Shown: positions 1 through 9,328, numbered from the stretch's first letter. The stretch is DNA of 64,000 nt from Pigmentibacter sp. JX0631 (GCF_029873255.1 NZ_CP123622.1:682501-746500), one strand, 5' to 3'. Translations and numbers: made by a program. The notes: generated from the letters alone by a model not told the origin.

Positions 1-2
1 TT

Positions 3-650
3 ATTCACTGTAAAAATGCAAAAATTAATACTGCTAGTAATTTTAAATTTAGTACTAATAATTTTACTGAAAAATTAGATACAGATTATTTAATTGCAAT
101 TGGTTCTTCAACTGGAGGAACTGAAGCTCTGAAAGTCATTTTAGAACAATTACCCCAAGAAATTCCACCAATTGTTATTGTTCAGCACATCCCGGAAGTA
201 TTCTCAAAAGCTCTGGCCGATAGATTAAATAAACTATGTCGTTTTGAAGTAACAGAAGCAAAAAATGGTGACATAGTTGAAAAAAACAAGGTATATATTG
301 CCCCAGGTAATAAACATATGTTAGTGCAAAAACTAAATAATAAACTTTTAATTCAAATTAATCAGACAGAAGTTTATAATAGTCATCGCCCATCAGTTGA
401 TGTTTTATTTAATTCTATAGCAGATCTAAATCTTAAAAAATCGATTGGAATTATTTTGACTGGTATGGGAAGTGATGGAGCAAAAGGTTTAAAAAAATTA
501 AAAGAAACTGGAGCAAAAACGATTGCACAAAATGAGCAAAGCTGTGTCGTTTTTGGTATGCCAAAAGAAGCAATTAAACTAAATGCAGCAGATTACGTAG
601 AACCAATTGAAGATATAGCTAGAAAAATTATTTCATTGTCAAAAGTTTGA
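3..650 (+). CDS. cheB: CheB protein-glutamate methylesterase, C-terminal part (truncated by window start)
   Basis: This is the catalytic domain of the chemotaxis methylesterase, which demethylates (or deamidates) glutamates on methyl-accepting chemoreceptors when its N-terminal receiver is phosphorylated. The open frame runs in from the left edge. The Ser-His-Asp triad is visible: Ser in AIGSSTGGTEAL, His in IVQHIPEVF and Asp in LTGMGSDGAKGL. The first readable residues look like a Ser/Asn/Lys-rich interdomain linker, so the receiver domain should lie left of the window. A receiver protein begins 15 bases downstream, suggesting one signalling transcript. The family call is secure; only the missing N-terminus is unknown. 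Confidence 0.95.
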   Translation: MHCKNAKINTASNFKFSTNNFTEKLDTDYLIAIGSSTGGTEALKVILEQLPQEIPPIVIVQHIPEVFSKALADRLNKLCRFEVTEAKNGDIVEKNKVYIAPGNKHMLVQKLNNKLLIQINQTEVYNSHRPSVDVLFNSIADLNLKKSIGIILTGMGSDGAKGLKKLKETGAKTIAQNEQSCVVFGMPKEAIKLNAADYVEPIEDIARKIISLSKV

Positions 651-665
651 TTTTAGAGGTGTTGC

Positions 666-1373
666 ATGATTCATGATTTTAATGAAAAAGAAATTTATCT
701 AATTGATGATGAAGTAGGAATTTTAGAAGTAATTAATGATATCATAAAAACTCATTTAGAAGTAAAAATAAAACAATTTACTTCACCAATAAAAGCTTTA
801 GAACAATTATCAAAAGGCCAATATCCTAATTTAATTTTAGTTGATATAAAAATGCCGAAAATGAACGGACTTGAATTTATTGAAAATGTCAATAAATTAA
901 AAATAAAAAAACCAATCATTGTTATTTCTGGCCATGCAGAAAAGTCAGAAGCAGTAGAATGTTTAAAACTTGGAGCATATCATTTACTAGATAAACCCGT
1001 TACCTTTGAAATTTTAATCCATACTATTTTACAGGCTTTAACCTTAGAAGAAGTTTTTGTTTTAAATGAAAAGTTAACTGAAGAAAAAGAAATTCTTATA
1101 AAACTGTTTAAACAGTTTGTCGAAAAAAGCGAGGAAAGAGTTTTTGAAATTGAAAATATTGTTTTAGAAAAAACTAAGATCATTCAAGAAGATAAAGTGC
1201 TACTAAAAAGTTTTCTTGACAAAATAAATGAGTGTAATGAATTAGATCGAGAAATAGTTAAAACATACAAAGATATTTCTAAACTAATGAAAAAACAAAA
1301 TACAATGTTAAATAAAAATATTTCACAAGAATTTCTTGAAAGTAAAGTAATCCAAATAAGAAAAAATATTTAA
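666..1373 (+). CDS. Response regulator with C-terminal coiled-coil tail
   Basis: A stand-alone receiver-domain protein. Residues about 8-125 form the REC fold: the acidic pocket is in YLIDDEVG, the phosphoacceptor is Asp60 in ILVDIKMPKMNG, and the conserved Lys is in LLDKPV. The remaining 110 residues are Glu/Lys-rich and look like a long coiled coil with no recognisable output domain. It may therefore act by protein-protein contact, or through a partner such as the chemotaxis machinery encoded just upstream. The RBS AGAGGT lies before ATG 666. It sits between cheB and a KAP-type NTPase on the same strand with short gaps, so co-transcription is likely. The partner kinase is unknown. Confidence 0.85.
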   Translation: MIHDFNEKEIYLIDDEVGILEVINDIIKTHLEVKIKQFTSPIKALEQLSKGQYPNLILVDIKMPKMNGLEFIENVNKLKIKKPIIVISGHAEKSEAVECLKLGAYHLLDKPVTFEILIHTILQALTLEEVFVLNEKLTEEKEILIKLFKQFVEKSEERVFEIENIVLEKTKIIQEDKVLLKSFLDKINECNELDREIVKTYKDISKLMKKQNTMLNKNISQEFLESKVIQIRKNI

Positions 1374-1408
1374 ATTAATTAAAAACCTTATTTTTATAGG
1401 ATAATTTT

Positions 1409-2755
1409 ATGATTGACGATAATAAAAATAAAAGTTCTATAAAAGAATGTTTCGACAATTTTAGGCGTCTCGTTTCAAATGATCCACCTTTACTAAGAAT
1501 TGTAAAAGAAAAGTTAGCTAAACATGATGGTGCTGATGAACATAAAAGTTTAAATTATGACACAATAAAACATCAAATAGATACATTCATTCGAAAAAAT
1601 GAAAACCTTATTTTTATTATTGGTCCTTGGGGTTCTGGAAAAACATATTTAATAGAAAAATACTCGAATGAAATTCAAGCAGATGGCTTGCACTTTATAA
1701 AAAAAAGTTTCTTTGGAATAACTTCGCTTAGTGAAGCTTATATGCATTTACTAGGTTTTTTTAAAGCAACGTTCTTTCTTTTTATGCTCTATTTTATTTT
1801 TTATATTTTTGGATTTTATTCTTCAAAATTTTTTGCTCCTGTTTTTATTATCATTAGCCTTATATTATTGGCTAATAAATTTAAGTTATCATATTCTCTC
1901 TATAAAATTGTTAGTTGTTTAGTTGATTTATTAATTACGAGTGGTTTTCATTTAGCAATCGTTACAAGAAAAGTACTCGATATGCGGGAATTTAATAACT
2001 ATAAACATAAAGTATATATTTTAGATGATTTAGACCATAGTTCCTTAAAAGAAGAAGACAGGTGGGCTTTGTTAGCAAATTTATGGAATTTTAATACCAC
2101 TTACATAGTATTGCTAGGTTATTCTGAAAATGAACGGATTCAAGGGAAAAATAAATTTGAAATAATTGAACTTTGTGAAAAACTTGAAGGAAAAATTATT
2201 TTTCTTCCAATTGCCTGGGAAAGAAATGAAGAAATTATCAATCACTATCTTTCGCAAATTTTTGAAAATAATAAAATACATTTAGCTTTTCAAAATCCTA
2301 CATGGTTAAATACTTTTACTCCACGAGAATTGATAAACATTGCTGACAATTTTAAAATTCGTTTTGAAGAATATCAACTTCGCCATAAAGGATATGAAGT
2401 CATTGCAGAATTATTCTTTGATTGCTATATGATAAGAGTTTTTTTAGAAAACTATTCAGAAAAAAAGAATATCGATAGCGAGAAAAAAATATATTTAATT
2501 AAAAATACAGATAGTATTGTGAGTAAAGATATTTCAAAATTTTATGATTCAAGTATTCTTTTCCTAGAAAATAAATTTTTTCCAAAACTAGAAATGTTAA
2601 ATAATTTACAAACTCCATATAAATGGTCATCTTTTTATGATAAAGATGAGCTTCTAAGAAAGATCTTTCTTCGCAAAGAAGAAGAAATGATCAAATTTTT
2701 TGATGATACTATGGATTTGTGGATACCCGAAAATGCAAAAAAGCCGTTCCCGTAA
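1409..2755 (+). CDS. KAP family P-loop NTPase with inserted membrane helices
   Basis: Predicted membrane-associated P-loop NTPase. Walker A is GPWGSGKT (residues 72-79). About 125 residues later comes Walker B, YILDDLDH (Asp206-207). Two hydrophobic helices (about 118-137 and 143-156) lie between them. This architecture, transmembrane helices inserted into the NTPase core, is typical of the KAP family (named for Kidins220/ARMS and PifA). Known KAP members include the F-plasmid phage-exclusion protein PifA. The C-terminal half is charged and helical. RBS TAGGATA precedes ATG 1409. Function here is unknown: it follows a receiver protein, so it could be a signalling ATPase or an anti-phage protein. 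Its 3' end overlaps the next gene by 23 bases. Confidence 0.75.
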   Translation: MIDDNKNKSSIKECFDNFRRLVSNDPPLLRIVKEKLAKHDGADEHKSLNYDTIKHQIDTFIRKNENLIFIIGPWGSGKTYLIEKYSNEIQADGLHFIKKSFFGITSLSEAYMHLLGFFKATFFLFMLYFIFYIFGFYSSKFFAPVFIIISLILLANKFKLSYSLYKIVSCLVDLLITSGFHLAIVTRKVLDMREFNNYKHKVYILDDLDHSSLKEEDRWALLANLWNFNTTYIVLLGYSENERIQGKNKFEIIELCEKLEGKIIFLPIAWERNEEIINHYLSQIFENNKIHLAFQNPTWLNTFTPRELINIADNFKIRFEEYQLRHKGYEVIAELFFDCYMIRVFLENYSEKKNIDSEKKIYLIKNTDSIVSKDISKFYDSSILFLENKFFPKLEMLNNLQTPYKWSSFYDKDELLRKIFLRKEEEMIKFFDDTMDLWIPENAKKPFP

Positions 2756-4070
2756 ACTAAATAATTCTTTTCTTTCTCGCCTGCAAAACGTCGAATGTCC
2801 AGACACAACATATATAAATGAAAATTTCCCTATTGTAATGAAAAAAGGGAAAGGGATGTCTATTCAAGATGTTGATAATAATAAATATCTTGATTTTACA
2901 GCTTGTTTTGGTGTTTTAGCATTAGGCCATAGACCTCAAACAACTATTCAAGCAATCCGTAAACAAGCAGCAAAATTAATTCATGGTATGGGAGACGTTC
3001 ATCCTACTGAGGCTAAAATTAATCTTTTAGAACAAATTGCAAAAATTACACCTTATGAAAAAGCAAAATCATTATTAGGTCAAAGCGGCGGAGATGCTAT
3101 TGAGTCTGCTATTAAAACCGCTATGCTTGCAACCAATCGGTATCAATTTTTAAGCTTTTCTGGCGGATATCATGGATTACAATTTGCCCCATTAGCTTTA
3201 AATCATCGACAAGATTTTATCCATGGCTTTGAACCTTGGCTGCACAATAAAAGTACCGCCATTCCTTTTCCGTCTTTTTCCCCTGATGAGACTGGACTTG
3301 ATTCCCAACAATTAAAATGCATTCATCAACTTTATCCAGCAGATGTTGTATTAAATCTGTTAGAAGATGAATTAAAAAAGAAAATTTATGCTGCGTTAAT
3401 ATTAGAGCCCATCCAAGGAAGAGGTGGCAAAAGAGCCTTCACAGCTGAATTTCTAAAAACATGTAAAGAATTGTGTGCAAAATATGGAACTCTCCTCGTT
3501 TTTGATGAAATTTATACTGGCTTTGGCAGAACGGGGAAATTATTTGCCTTACAACATTTTAATGTAACACCCGATTTACTTTGTTTAGGCAAGGCAATGG
3601 GGGGTGGACTACCTATTAGTTTGTGTGTTGGCGACATAATGGAAGTATGGGAAAAATCTAAAGGCGAAGCAAGACAAACCCAAACTTTTTTAGGCCACCC
3701 ATTAGCATGCGCTGTTGCTTATGAAACAATAAAAACTATCCAAAAAAATCTACCAAATTTTCAAAAAGAACTTCTTGCCATAGACCAAGAATTTTTAAAA
3801 TTTCAACAAAATATGCAGCAAGAAGGTCTTTTTACACGCTTTCCTTTTGTAATAAGAGGGAAAGGATTTATGAAGGGAATTTGGTTTTATAAGAGTGATG
3901 CAGGATTTTGTGTTCCATTAATGGAACAATTACTAAATCATGGTTTTATTGTTTTGCCTGAAGGAGAAAGGGCAGATGTGCTCTCATTTACTCCACCATT
4001 AATAGTGAAAGCAAATCATTTTAACAAAATTTTTAAAACAATTATTCAACTTCTGAAAAATTCTGTCTAA
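2733..4070 (+). CDS. Class III (PLP-dependent) aminotransferase, GabT/ArgD-like
   Basis: A PLP enzyme of the acetylornithine/4-aminobutyrate aminotransferase superfamily, transferring an amino group from an omega-amine to a 2-oxo acid. Visible motifs are the phosphate-binding SGGDAIESAIK, the Asp that contacts the pyridine nitrogen in VFDEIYTGFGRTG, and the Schiff-base lysine in LCLGKAMGGGLP. Length (445 aa) is normal. The longest frame begins at 2700, but those first 11 residues overlap the KAP gene and do not resemble the family, so ATG 2733 is preferred; neither start has a strong RBS. The true substrate (GABA, diaminobutyrate, putrescine or other) cannot be told from sequence alone. Confidence 0.85.
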   Translation: MQKSRSRKLNNSFLSRLQNVECPDTTYINENFPIVMKKGKGMSIQDVDNNKYLDFTACFGVLALGHRPQTTIQAIRKQAAKLIHGMGDVHPTEAKINLLEQIAKITPYEKAKSLLGQSGGDAIESAIKTAMLATNRYQFLSFSGGYHGLQFAPLALNHRQDFIHGFEPWLHNKSTAIPFPSFSPDETGLDSQQLKCIHQLYPADVVLNLLEDELKKKIYAALILEPIQGRGGKRAFTAEFLKTCKELCAKYGTLLVFDEIYTGFGRTGKLFALQHFNVTPDLLCLGKAMGGGLPISLCVGDIMEVWEKSKGEARQTQTFLGHPLACAVAYETIKTIQKNLPNFQKELLAIDQEFLKFQQNMQQEGLFTRFPFVIRGKGFMKGIWFYKSDAGFCVPLMEQLLNHGFIVLPEGERADVLSFTPPLIVKANHFNKIFKTIIQLLKNSV

Positions 4071-4082
4071 AAGGAAAAAATA

Positions 4083-5039
4083 ATGCTCCAACATTCAGAG
4101 TGTTCACAAATAACGAAGTGTAGTAATGAAAAAATAATTGGCACAGCAGCAAACTATGATTTTCATTTAGTGATTGAATTAGAGGAACCTTGGGACTCTA
4201 TTCCAATAAAATCAAACAAATATCCTGAAGAATTAAAACTGTTACCGCAAATTTTAGCAAAAAATAAACTAAATGTTGGTATTAATTATTTTGCAAAAAA
4301 TTTACAATGTGAAAAGAATTTTACAAAAATTTTCATCTTCAAAAAATCTTTAAATGAATTTGATTTATACGATAAACTTGAATTAAAAATACCTAATTCA
4401 CAGTTAAATTTGTTTTCAAATTATTGTTTAGATTATTTTCAAAACAAAAATAATAATTTATTAGAATGGGTTGTAAAAAACAACTTAACTACAACTGAAA
4501 TTTTTATTTGTGCGCATGGAAATAGAGATCAGTGCTGTGGAAAATATGGCTTGCAAATTTATCAAAAATTTACAGAAATTATCGAGAAAAATAATCTTAA
4601 CTTTCGAGTTTGGAAATCATCGCATATTGGCGGACACAGATATGCGCCTACATTTTTTGAAGCACCAAGTATGCGCTGGTATGGACTTTTTGATATAAAT
4701 TCAGTTGAAAATTATTTACTCAGAGATAAAAAAAATTTTTTAATTAATAACAATTATCGTGGCATGAGTGGAATAAATAATAAAATTGCATCAATTGTGG
4801 AATGTGAATTATTTAAAGAATATTCTTGGGAATGGGAAAGATTTACCCAGAAAAGTTATGAAATAGAAACAACCAACGAAAAAGAAGGCTTTTTCGTTCA
4901 TTTTTACTACAATTTAAATAATGAGATGCTGAAAAGAACTTTCCAAGTAATTGAGACTGTTCCTATAGAAAATATATCTAGCTGCGGTTCTTTAGAAAAA
5001 AAATTAACTAAACAGTATTTAGTTAAAGAAACAAAATAA
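4083..5039 (+). CDS. Sucrase/ferredoxin-like (Suc_Fer) family protein
   Basis: A 318-residue protein of the Suc_Fer-like family, which has a thioredoxin-like ferredoxin fold expected to bind a 2Fe-2S cluster. The family hallmark is clear: CAHGNRDQCCGKYG, followed by WKSSHIGGHRYAPT and MRWYGLFD. The Cys and His in these motifs are the probable cluster ligands. The N-terminal half is more divergent. RBS AAGGA precedes ATG 4083, 12 bases after the aminotransferase stop, so the two are probably co-transcribed. The physiological role of the family is poorly known; electron transfer is an inference from the fold. Confidence 0.8.
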   Translation: MLQHSECSQITKCSNEKIIGTAANYDFHLVIELEEPWDSIPIKSNKYPEELKLLPQILAKNKLNVGINYFAKNLQCEKNFTKIFIFKKSLNEFDLYDKLELKIPNSQLNLFSNYCLDYFQNKNNNLLEWVVKNNLTTTEIFICAHGNRDQCCGKYGLQIYQKFTEIIEKNNLNFRVWKSSHIGGHRYAPTFFEAPSMRWYGLFDINSVENYLLRDKKNFLINNNYRGMSGINNKIASIVECELFKEYSWEWERFTQKSYEIETTNEKEGFFVHFYYNLNNEMLKRTFQVIETVPIENISSCGSLEKKLTKQYLVKETK

Positions 5040-5087
5040 AAATTCTAGCAAAAGAAATATTTATTATTATTTCGTAACATTATAAAT

Positions 5088-5696
5088 TTACATACCAAAA
5101 GCATAGTTCTTGTAATCTATAACTTCACTATCTCTAACTTGCTTAAATGCTTTTGCATATTCAACTAATAAATTAGTTGCAAATTTAATTCTTTTTCTAA
5201 TTGCTTCATCATTGGGATTTGCAGGTTGCTCCGATTTTAATACATTAGTGCTATCACGAATAATTAAATGTTCTGGAATGTAACAAATTCGATTATTTTT
5301 ATAACTGCTTGAGCGTAATTCACTTACAGGATAAGAACCACTTCCTCCAGCAGAAACACTTGTTATTAAAGCAGGTTTATGACCAAATTCTTTTGGAGAA
5401 GCCAGTAAGAATAAATTTTTTAACCCAGCAGGAACCATTCCGTGCCATTCAGGGGAAATAATGACAAAGGCATCAGAAGTTTGAAATTCTTTCGCAATTG
5501 GAGACCAAACTTTTTGCCAATTTTCATTTTCCGCATTCCAAAATTCTTCATCAAAAAAAGGCAATGGATTGTTTGCAAGAGAAAAGAAATTAGTTTCTAA
5601 ATTATGATTTTTTTTAAAAGTACTTTCTATAAATTTTCCTACCCTGTCGGATTCGGAATGTTTTCGATGACTACCAGAAATAATAGATATCTTCAT
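5088..5696 (-). CDS. NADPH-dependent FMN reductase family (flavodoxin fold)
   Basis: A 202-residue flavodoxin-like oxidoreductase of the NADPH-dependent FMN reductase family. The N-terminal IISGSHRKHSES is the FMN-phosphate loop, and SPEWHGMVPAGLKNLFL is the characteristic second flavin-contacting segment (usually SPEY.G..PG.LKN). The central GGSGSYP also fits. Such enzymes reduce flavin or quinones using NAD(P)H in the cytosol. RBS AGAGGT lies before the ATG. It is convergent with the Suc_Fer gene and lies downstream of flgL on the same strand, but functional linkage to flagella is not implied. Confidence 0.82.
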   Translation of the reverse strand: MKISIISGSHRKHSESDRVGKFIESTFKKNHNLETNFFSLANNPLPFFDEEFWNAENENWQKVWSPIAKEFQTSDAFVIISPEWHGMVPAGLKNLFLLASPKEFGHKPALITSVSAGGSGSYPVSELRSSSYKNNRICYIPEHLIIRDSTNVLKSEQPANPNDEAIRKRIKFATNLLVEYAKAFKQVRDSEVIDYKNYAFGM

Positions 5697-5744
5697 ATTA
5701 ACCTCTTAAATAAGGAGCGATATTCAATTAAACGATGTTATAAA

Positions 5745-6653
5745 TTATTTAAGAAATTCGAGCAAGGAAGGTGTAAGCATTTTAGAACTAGCTTGTAATG
5801 TAAAATTAAGCGCTGTTTCAGCACGTTTTAAATCTAATGCTGATTTCACTAAATCAGCACCTTCTAAATTGTTATTGTCGCTATGTAATTGAGATTCTCC
5901 TCTGTCAAGTCGCTCGGAAACATCCTCTAAAGCAACACGTCTTGCCCCTAAAGAAGCTGTTGCAGTAACGACAGAGTTCATTGCACTATCTAGATCAACC
6001 ATGGATTGATGCAGTTGATCTTTATCCCATGCAAAAAGAGACTCATACATATTTTGTAAAATATTCACTAATGGTGGACGTTTTCCTTCCATCCCACCTG
6101 GAACATCAAAAACCATTCTTCCACTGACATTGATTGGTCTAAAACTATCCTCATCTACCTGAATAAAAATGTATCCATCATCACCTAAATAATGACCATC
6201 TGGTGAGATAGGAGGCTGAGTTGTTTGAAAGCCCCCGAAAACATATTTGTCCCCATAAGTTGTGTTACCTAATATAATGACATGATTTAAAATTTGCCGA
6301 ATTTCTTCTGCAACCGCTTTTCTTGATGCATCATCATAAATATTATTTGATTGTTGAATAGATAATTCTTTTGCACGAATTAATGATTCATATATTGAAG
6401 TTAAAGCGTCTTCAGTTTTAGCAAGATAACCCCGACCGAAATCTAAGGATTTTCTATATTGATCTAAATTAGAAATACGAGTTCTATTCCGTAAAACTCT
6501 TATAGTAGCAACAGGATCATCGCTAATTCTTTTTAATTTTCTTGCAGAAACAGCTGTTTCATGAACATCATCTGCAATATTTTTTACTGTTCCTATTCTA
6601 TCTAAAGTTGATCCGTATCTATATTGCTCTGATATTCGTGGATTTACAGGCAT
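5745..6653 (-). CDS. flgL: Flagellar hook-associated protein 3 (HAP3)
   Basis: FlgL forms the second of two junction layers between hook and filament outside the cell and is exported by the flagellar type III system. The protein has the flagellin-like N-terminal helical D0/D1 domain (start MPVNPRISEQYRYG; ISDDPVATIRVLRNR, the DDP motif typical of FlgL and flagellins) and the matching C-terminal helix (GADLVKSALDLKRAETALNF). Length of 302 residues is normal. RBS AAGGAGT precedes the ATG. It is the last gene of flgM-flgN-flgK-flgL, the order commonly seen for late flagellar genes. Confidence 0.95.
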   Translation of the reverse strand: MPVNPRISEQYRYGSTLDRIGTVKNIADDVHETAVSARKLKRISDDPVATIRVLRNRTRISNLDQYRKSLDFGRGYLAKTEDALTSIYESLIRAKELSIQQSNNIYDDASRKAVAEEIRQILNHVIILGNTTYGDKYVFGGFQTTQPPISPDGHYLGDDGYIFIQVDEDSFRPINVSGRMVFDVPGGMEGKRPPLVNILQNMYESLFAWDKDQLHQSMVDLDSAMNSVVTATASLGARRVALEDVSERLDRGESQLHSDNNNLEGADLVKSALDLKRAETALNFTLQASSKMLTPSLLEFLK

Positions 6654-6678
6654 ATAAACTCCTTAAAAACCTCTATCA

Positions 6679-8106
6679 TTACCTTTTTAAATCCAATACA
6701 GTTTTAAACATTTCATCCGCTGTTGTTACGACACGTGAACTTGCCGTAAATAAATGTTGGTATTTTAAAAGATTCGCAGCTTCATCGTCTAAAGAAACAC
6801 CTGCCACACTTTCTCTTTGTGCTTTTAAACGATCAAAAACAATTTGTGAAGCAGTAGCTTCTTCTTTTGTTTTTAATGCTGCAATACCAATTTTACTTAT
6901 CATTTTATCATAAATACCAGTTATTGTAGTTGTTTCATCATCAAATAATGGTTCATAAAATAATTTAACAAGTTTATTTGCAACAACATTGTCACCAGGA
7001 GTTGTTGTAGACAATGCAGCTCCAATAGCATTAGGATTATAAACAATTCCTAATGAAACTTCTATGTCTTGTGCTGGTTCACCAGGACCATTTAATCCTT
7101 CAAAAAATACTCTCCCATTTGTTTCTTTCATGTCATTAACGCCATATCCTTTGACGTGAACATCATTAAAAGAATCTCCAAATCCTTTCGCTAATGAATT
7201 TACTTCATTTCGAAGATTTTGCGCATATTTATCTCTAATTTGCAGTAAAGCACCCATTTTTCCAGTTTTTATTAAATGTGTCATATCAAAGTAACGCTCT
7301 TTTTCAAATTCAGATACAACAACATTAGGCATACTATTTACTGTATAGATATCTTCAAGCATAAATCGGGAAGAAAGTCCTCCTTCAACGAGCAAACTTT
7401 CACCTGGCCCACGTAAAGTTATTTGATCATTACTATCTTTATAGGCATTTATATCAACAATAGAACCAATTTCTTTAATTAATTTATCTCTTCTATCTTC
7501 AAGATCATTAACATCAGAAAGATTTCCCGCCCCCATTTCTCTAATTTGTCTGTTTAGTTTTGCTACTTCAGCAATTTTTTGATTTACCAAATTAATATTT
7601 TGGCGTATTTCTTCATTCGCATCTGTTTGTACTTGAACAATATTTGCATGGGTTGAATTAAAGGATTGAGCTAAAGCTTTACCACTTTCTATCGTATTAA
7701 TTCTAACTGAAGGTTCCTCAGGGAAATTTGATAACTCTCGAATAGAGTTGACAAAACTTGTAAATCTATCGCGAATTGTTGAAGTTAAATCAGGATTAAA
7801 AAAACTTTCTAATTTTTTTAATCCATCTGATAAAGTTTCAGTCCTACTTTGCTCTTGAACTTCTCGTCTTAACTGTCCTTCTATAAATTTATCATGTGCT
7901 CTGCGAATACTTTGTATTCTAGAACCATCACCAAAAACATGATACCCATATTCAATTGGCCATTTCGTTTCCAAATTCACAACTTGTCTGCTATAGCCAG
8001 GCGTTTGTGCATTAGAAATATTATGTCCTGTTACATCTACCCCTACCCTAGAGTTTTGGAGAGATTCACTACCCATATTTAAAATGTGATTTAAAGTAGC
8101 AACCAT
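6679..8106 (-). CDS. flgK: Flagellar hook-associated protein 1 (HAP1)
   Basis: FlgK forms the first hook-filament junction layer. The N-terminus carries the rod/hook family signature (GVDVTGHNISNAQTPGYSRQ, residues about 21-40), followed by helical D1 and a variable middle. The C-terminus (LDDEAANLLKYQHLF, AADEMF-like TADEMFKTVLDL) is the matching D0 helix. At 475 residues it is a compact but complete FlgK. RBS AAGGAAC sits before the ATG. The gene lies 25 bases upstream of flgL and 9 bases downstream of the FlgN-like gene, so translation is probably coupled within one transcript. Confidence 0.95.
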   Translation of the reverse strand: MVATLNHILNMGSESLQNSRVGVDVTGHNISNAQTPGYSRQVVNLETKWPIEYGYHVFGDGSRIQSIRRAHDKFIEGQLRREVQEQSRTETLSDGLKKLESFFNPDLTSTIRDRFTSFVNSIRELSNFPEEPSVRINTIESGKALAQSFNSTHANIVQVQTDANEEIRQNINLVNQKIAEVAKLNRQIREMGAGNLSDVNDLEDRRDKLIKEIGSIVDINAYKDSNDQITLRGPGESLLVEGGLSSRFMLEDIYTVNSMPNVVVSEFEKERYFDMTHLIKTGKMGALLQIRDKYAQNLRNEVNSLAKGFGDSFNDVHVKGYGVNDMKETNGRVFFEGLNGPGEPAQDIEVSLGIVYNPNAIGAALSTTTPGDNVVANKLVKLFYEPLFDDETTTITGIYDKMISKIGIAALKTKEEATASQIVFDRLKAQRESVAGVSLDDEAANLLKYQHLFTASSRVVTTADEMFKTVLDLKR

Positions 8107-8115
8107 TCTGTTCCT

Positions 8116-8694
8116 TTAAGCTTTTATCCGCATTGAAGAATTTACCGTATTTTTATTAGCACTAGAATGCGCCTTCCCAAGATTGTCATAATTCATTCCA
8201 ACATCAGCTTCGGACTGAAATAAATTAATAGATAATGTTATGTTTCTAAGAAGTTTTTTTAAAATAATCTGATTTCTATAAATTCTTGGATAAACAGTTT
8301 CAAATAAGTTTTCAAACTCAGTCGCTGTATGAAGAATATTTTCTTCTTCTTCCAAAATTTTTTTATAAGTAACTTCATTTACCAAATTTTTGATATTATC
8401 GAGATATTTTTTAAATGTGATTTTAAATAAATTTAGGGAAAGTTTTTGACCTCTGGGATCAAAAGCTATCATGTAACATATTTTTCTTAAAATAGCTACC
8501 CTTCTTTGTTCTAACGATTGAGATATTCTTGAATGTTGATCTTTTACTATAACAATTTTTTCTAATGCAGATAAATCATAATTTGTAATTGCAAACTCTT
8601 CTTCTTCTAAAATTGGTAAATATTCTGTATAATTAGTTATTTGCTTTTTTAATATATCATTAAATTGTGAAAGCAGAGCAATTAATTCTTCCAT
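8116..8694 (-). CDS. FlgN-like flagellar export chaperone
   Basis: A 192-residue, all-helical protein between flgM and flgK. The N-terminus (LIALLSQFNDILKKQ...YTEYLPILEEEEFAITNYD) resembles the FlgN family, small cytosolic chaperones that keep FlgK and FlgL export-competent. The sequence itself is too divergent to be certain, so the call depends largely on position and size: flgM-flgN-flgK-flgL is the standard order. The RBS is weak (AAAGTGAAA). The extra C-terminal 50 residues are polar and of unknown purpose. Confidence 0.65.
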   Translation of the reverse strand: MEELIALLSQFNDILKKQITNYTEYLPILEEEEFAITNYDLSALEKIVIVKDQHSRISQSLEQRRVAILRKICYMIAFDPRGQKLSLNLFKITFKKYLDNIKNLVNEVTYKKILEEEENILHTATEFENLFETVYPRIYRNQIILKKLLRNITLSINLFQSEADVGMNYDNLGKAHSSANKNTVNSSMRIKA

Positions 8695-8714
8695 AACTTT
8701 TCACTTTATATAAA

Positions 8715-9083
8715 TTATCTAAAAACAACACCTGGATCTTTCGCTAATTCATCACGCATAGCTTCTCTAACCATTGCACTCGCAACTTTTTCAGAATCCA
8801 CTTTATATTCACCTTTATCAATAAGATCTTTAAAATATGCAATTTTATCTTCTCTTAAATCAGGTGATTCTTCAGCAATTTTTTTAGCTAAACTCATCTC
8901 TTTAGCTTTTTGTGATATTTGTACGTTTGCTGCTTCTTTAATACCGGGAGGAGTTGCAGCTTTTGCATAATTTGCGGCTGCATTTTTTATATTAGCCTTA
9001 TCCGGTTTATCCACTTTTCCAGAATCTGCACTTTGAATAGCATTTGCTAAATTTGCAGAGTTCTTTACTCCATTCACTGCCAT
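8715..9083 (-). CDS. flgM: FlgM anti-sigma-28 factor
   Basis: Small 122-residue protein whose C-terminal half carries the FlgM pattern: VQISQKAKEMSLAKKIA, then PDLREDKIAYFKDLIDKG, YKVDSEKVASAMVREA. FlgM binds the flagellar sigma factor (FliA/sigma-28) and releases it once the hook is complete and FlgM is exported. The N-terminus is Ala/Lys-rich and disordered, as usual. A strong RBS, AAGGAGGG, is placed before the ATG. It is the first gene of the flagellar block and is divergent from the acyl-CoA synthetase. Its presence implies that a sigma-28 regulon operates in this genome. Confidence 0.88.
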   Translation of the reverse strand: MAVNGVKNSANLANAIQSADSGKVDKPDKANIKNAAANYAKAATPPGIKEAANVQISQKAKEMSLAKKIAEESPDLREDKIAYFKDLIDKGEYKVDSEKVASAMVREAMRDELAKDPGVVFR

Positions 9084-9300
9084 AAAGCCCTCCTTATAAA
9101 GGTTTGCTTTAGAGTACCTTAAATTTTAAAATCTTTAGAGGAAAAAAGAGTACCAGTCAAATTATACTTAAGTTAGGTAACAATACACATTTGTTTCTTT
9201 AAAGTAGGCAAAAATCTCATTCAACAATTCCTGCAAAAAAAATTAATCAATATTTTTTATAACAACTCAAATTAAATATATAATAATTTCAGTATTGAAA
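9084..9300. other. Divergent intergenic region between flgM and the acyl-CoA synthetase gene
   Basis: About 270 non-coding bases (9084-9355) separate flgM (minus) from the synthetase gene (plus); the last part holds the synthetase promoter, listed separately. On the flgM side only the RBS is clear. I looked for a full sigma-28 site (TAAA, about 15 bases, GCCGATAA) and a sigma-54 site and found neither convincingly; TGGTAC on the minus strand is followed by no TTGC at the right distance. Confidence 0.5.
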
Positions 9301-9328
9301 TTGACGTTTCAGCATGATTTTATACAAT
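9301..9328 (+). promoter_or_regulatory. Sigma-70-type promoter for the acyl-CoA synthetase gene
   Basis: A close match to the housekeeping promoter: -35 TTGACG (9301-9306), 16-base spacer and -10 TACAAT (9323-9328). It lies 28 bases before the synthetase start, with the RBS AGGAG at 9347-9351 in between. Each hexamer differs from consensus at one base. This is one of the clearest promoters visible in the window. Confidence 0.7.

Noticed and set aside
9084-9300. Sigma-54 site (TGGTAC on the minus strand) before flgM
   Set aside because: The -12 TTGC is absent at the fixed spacing, so it does not meet the sigma-54 pattern.
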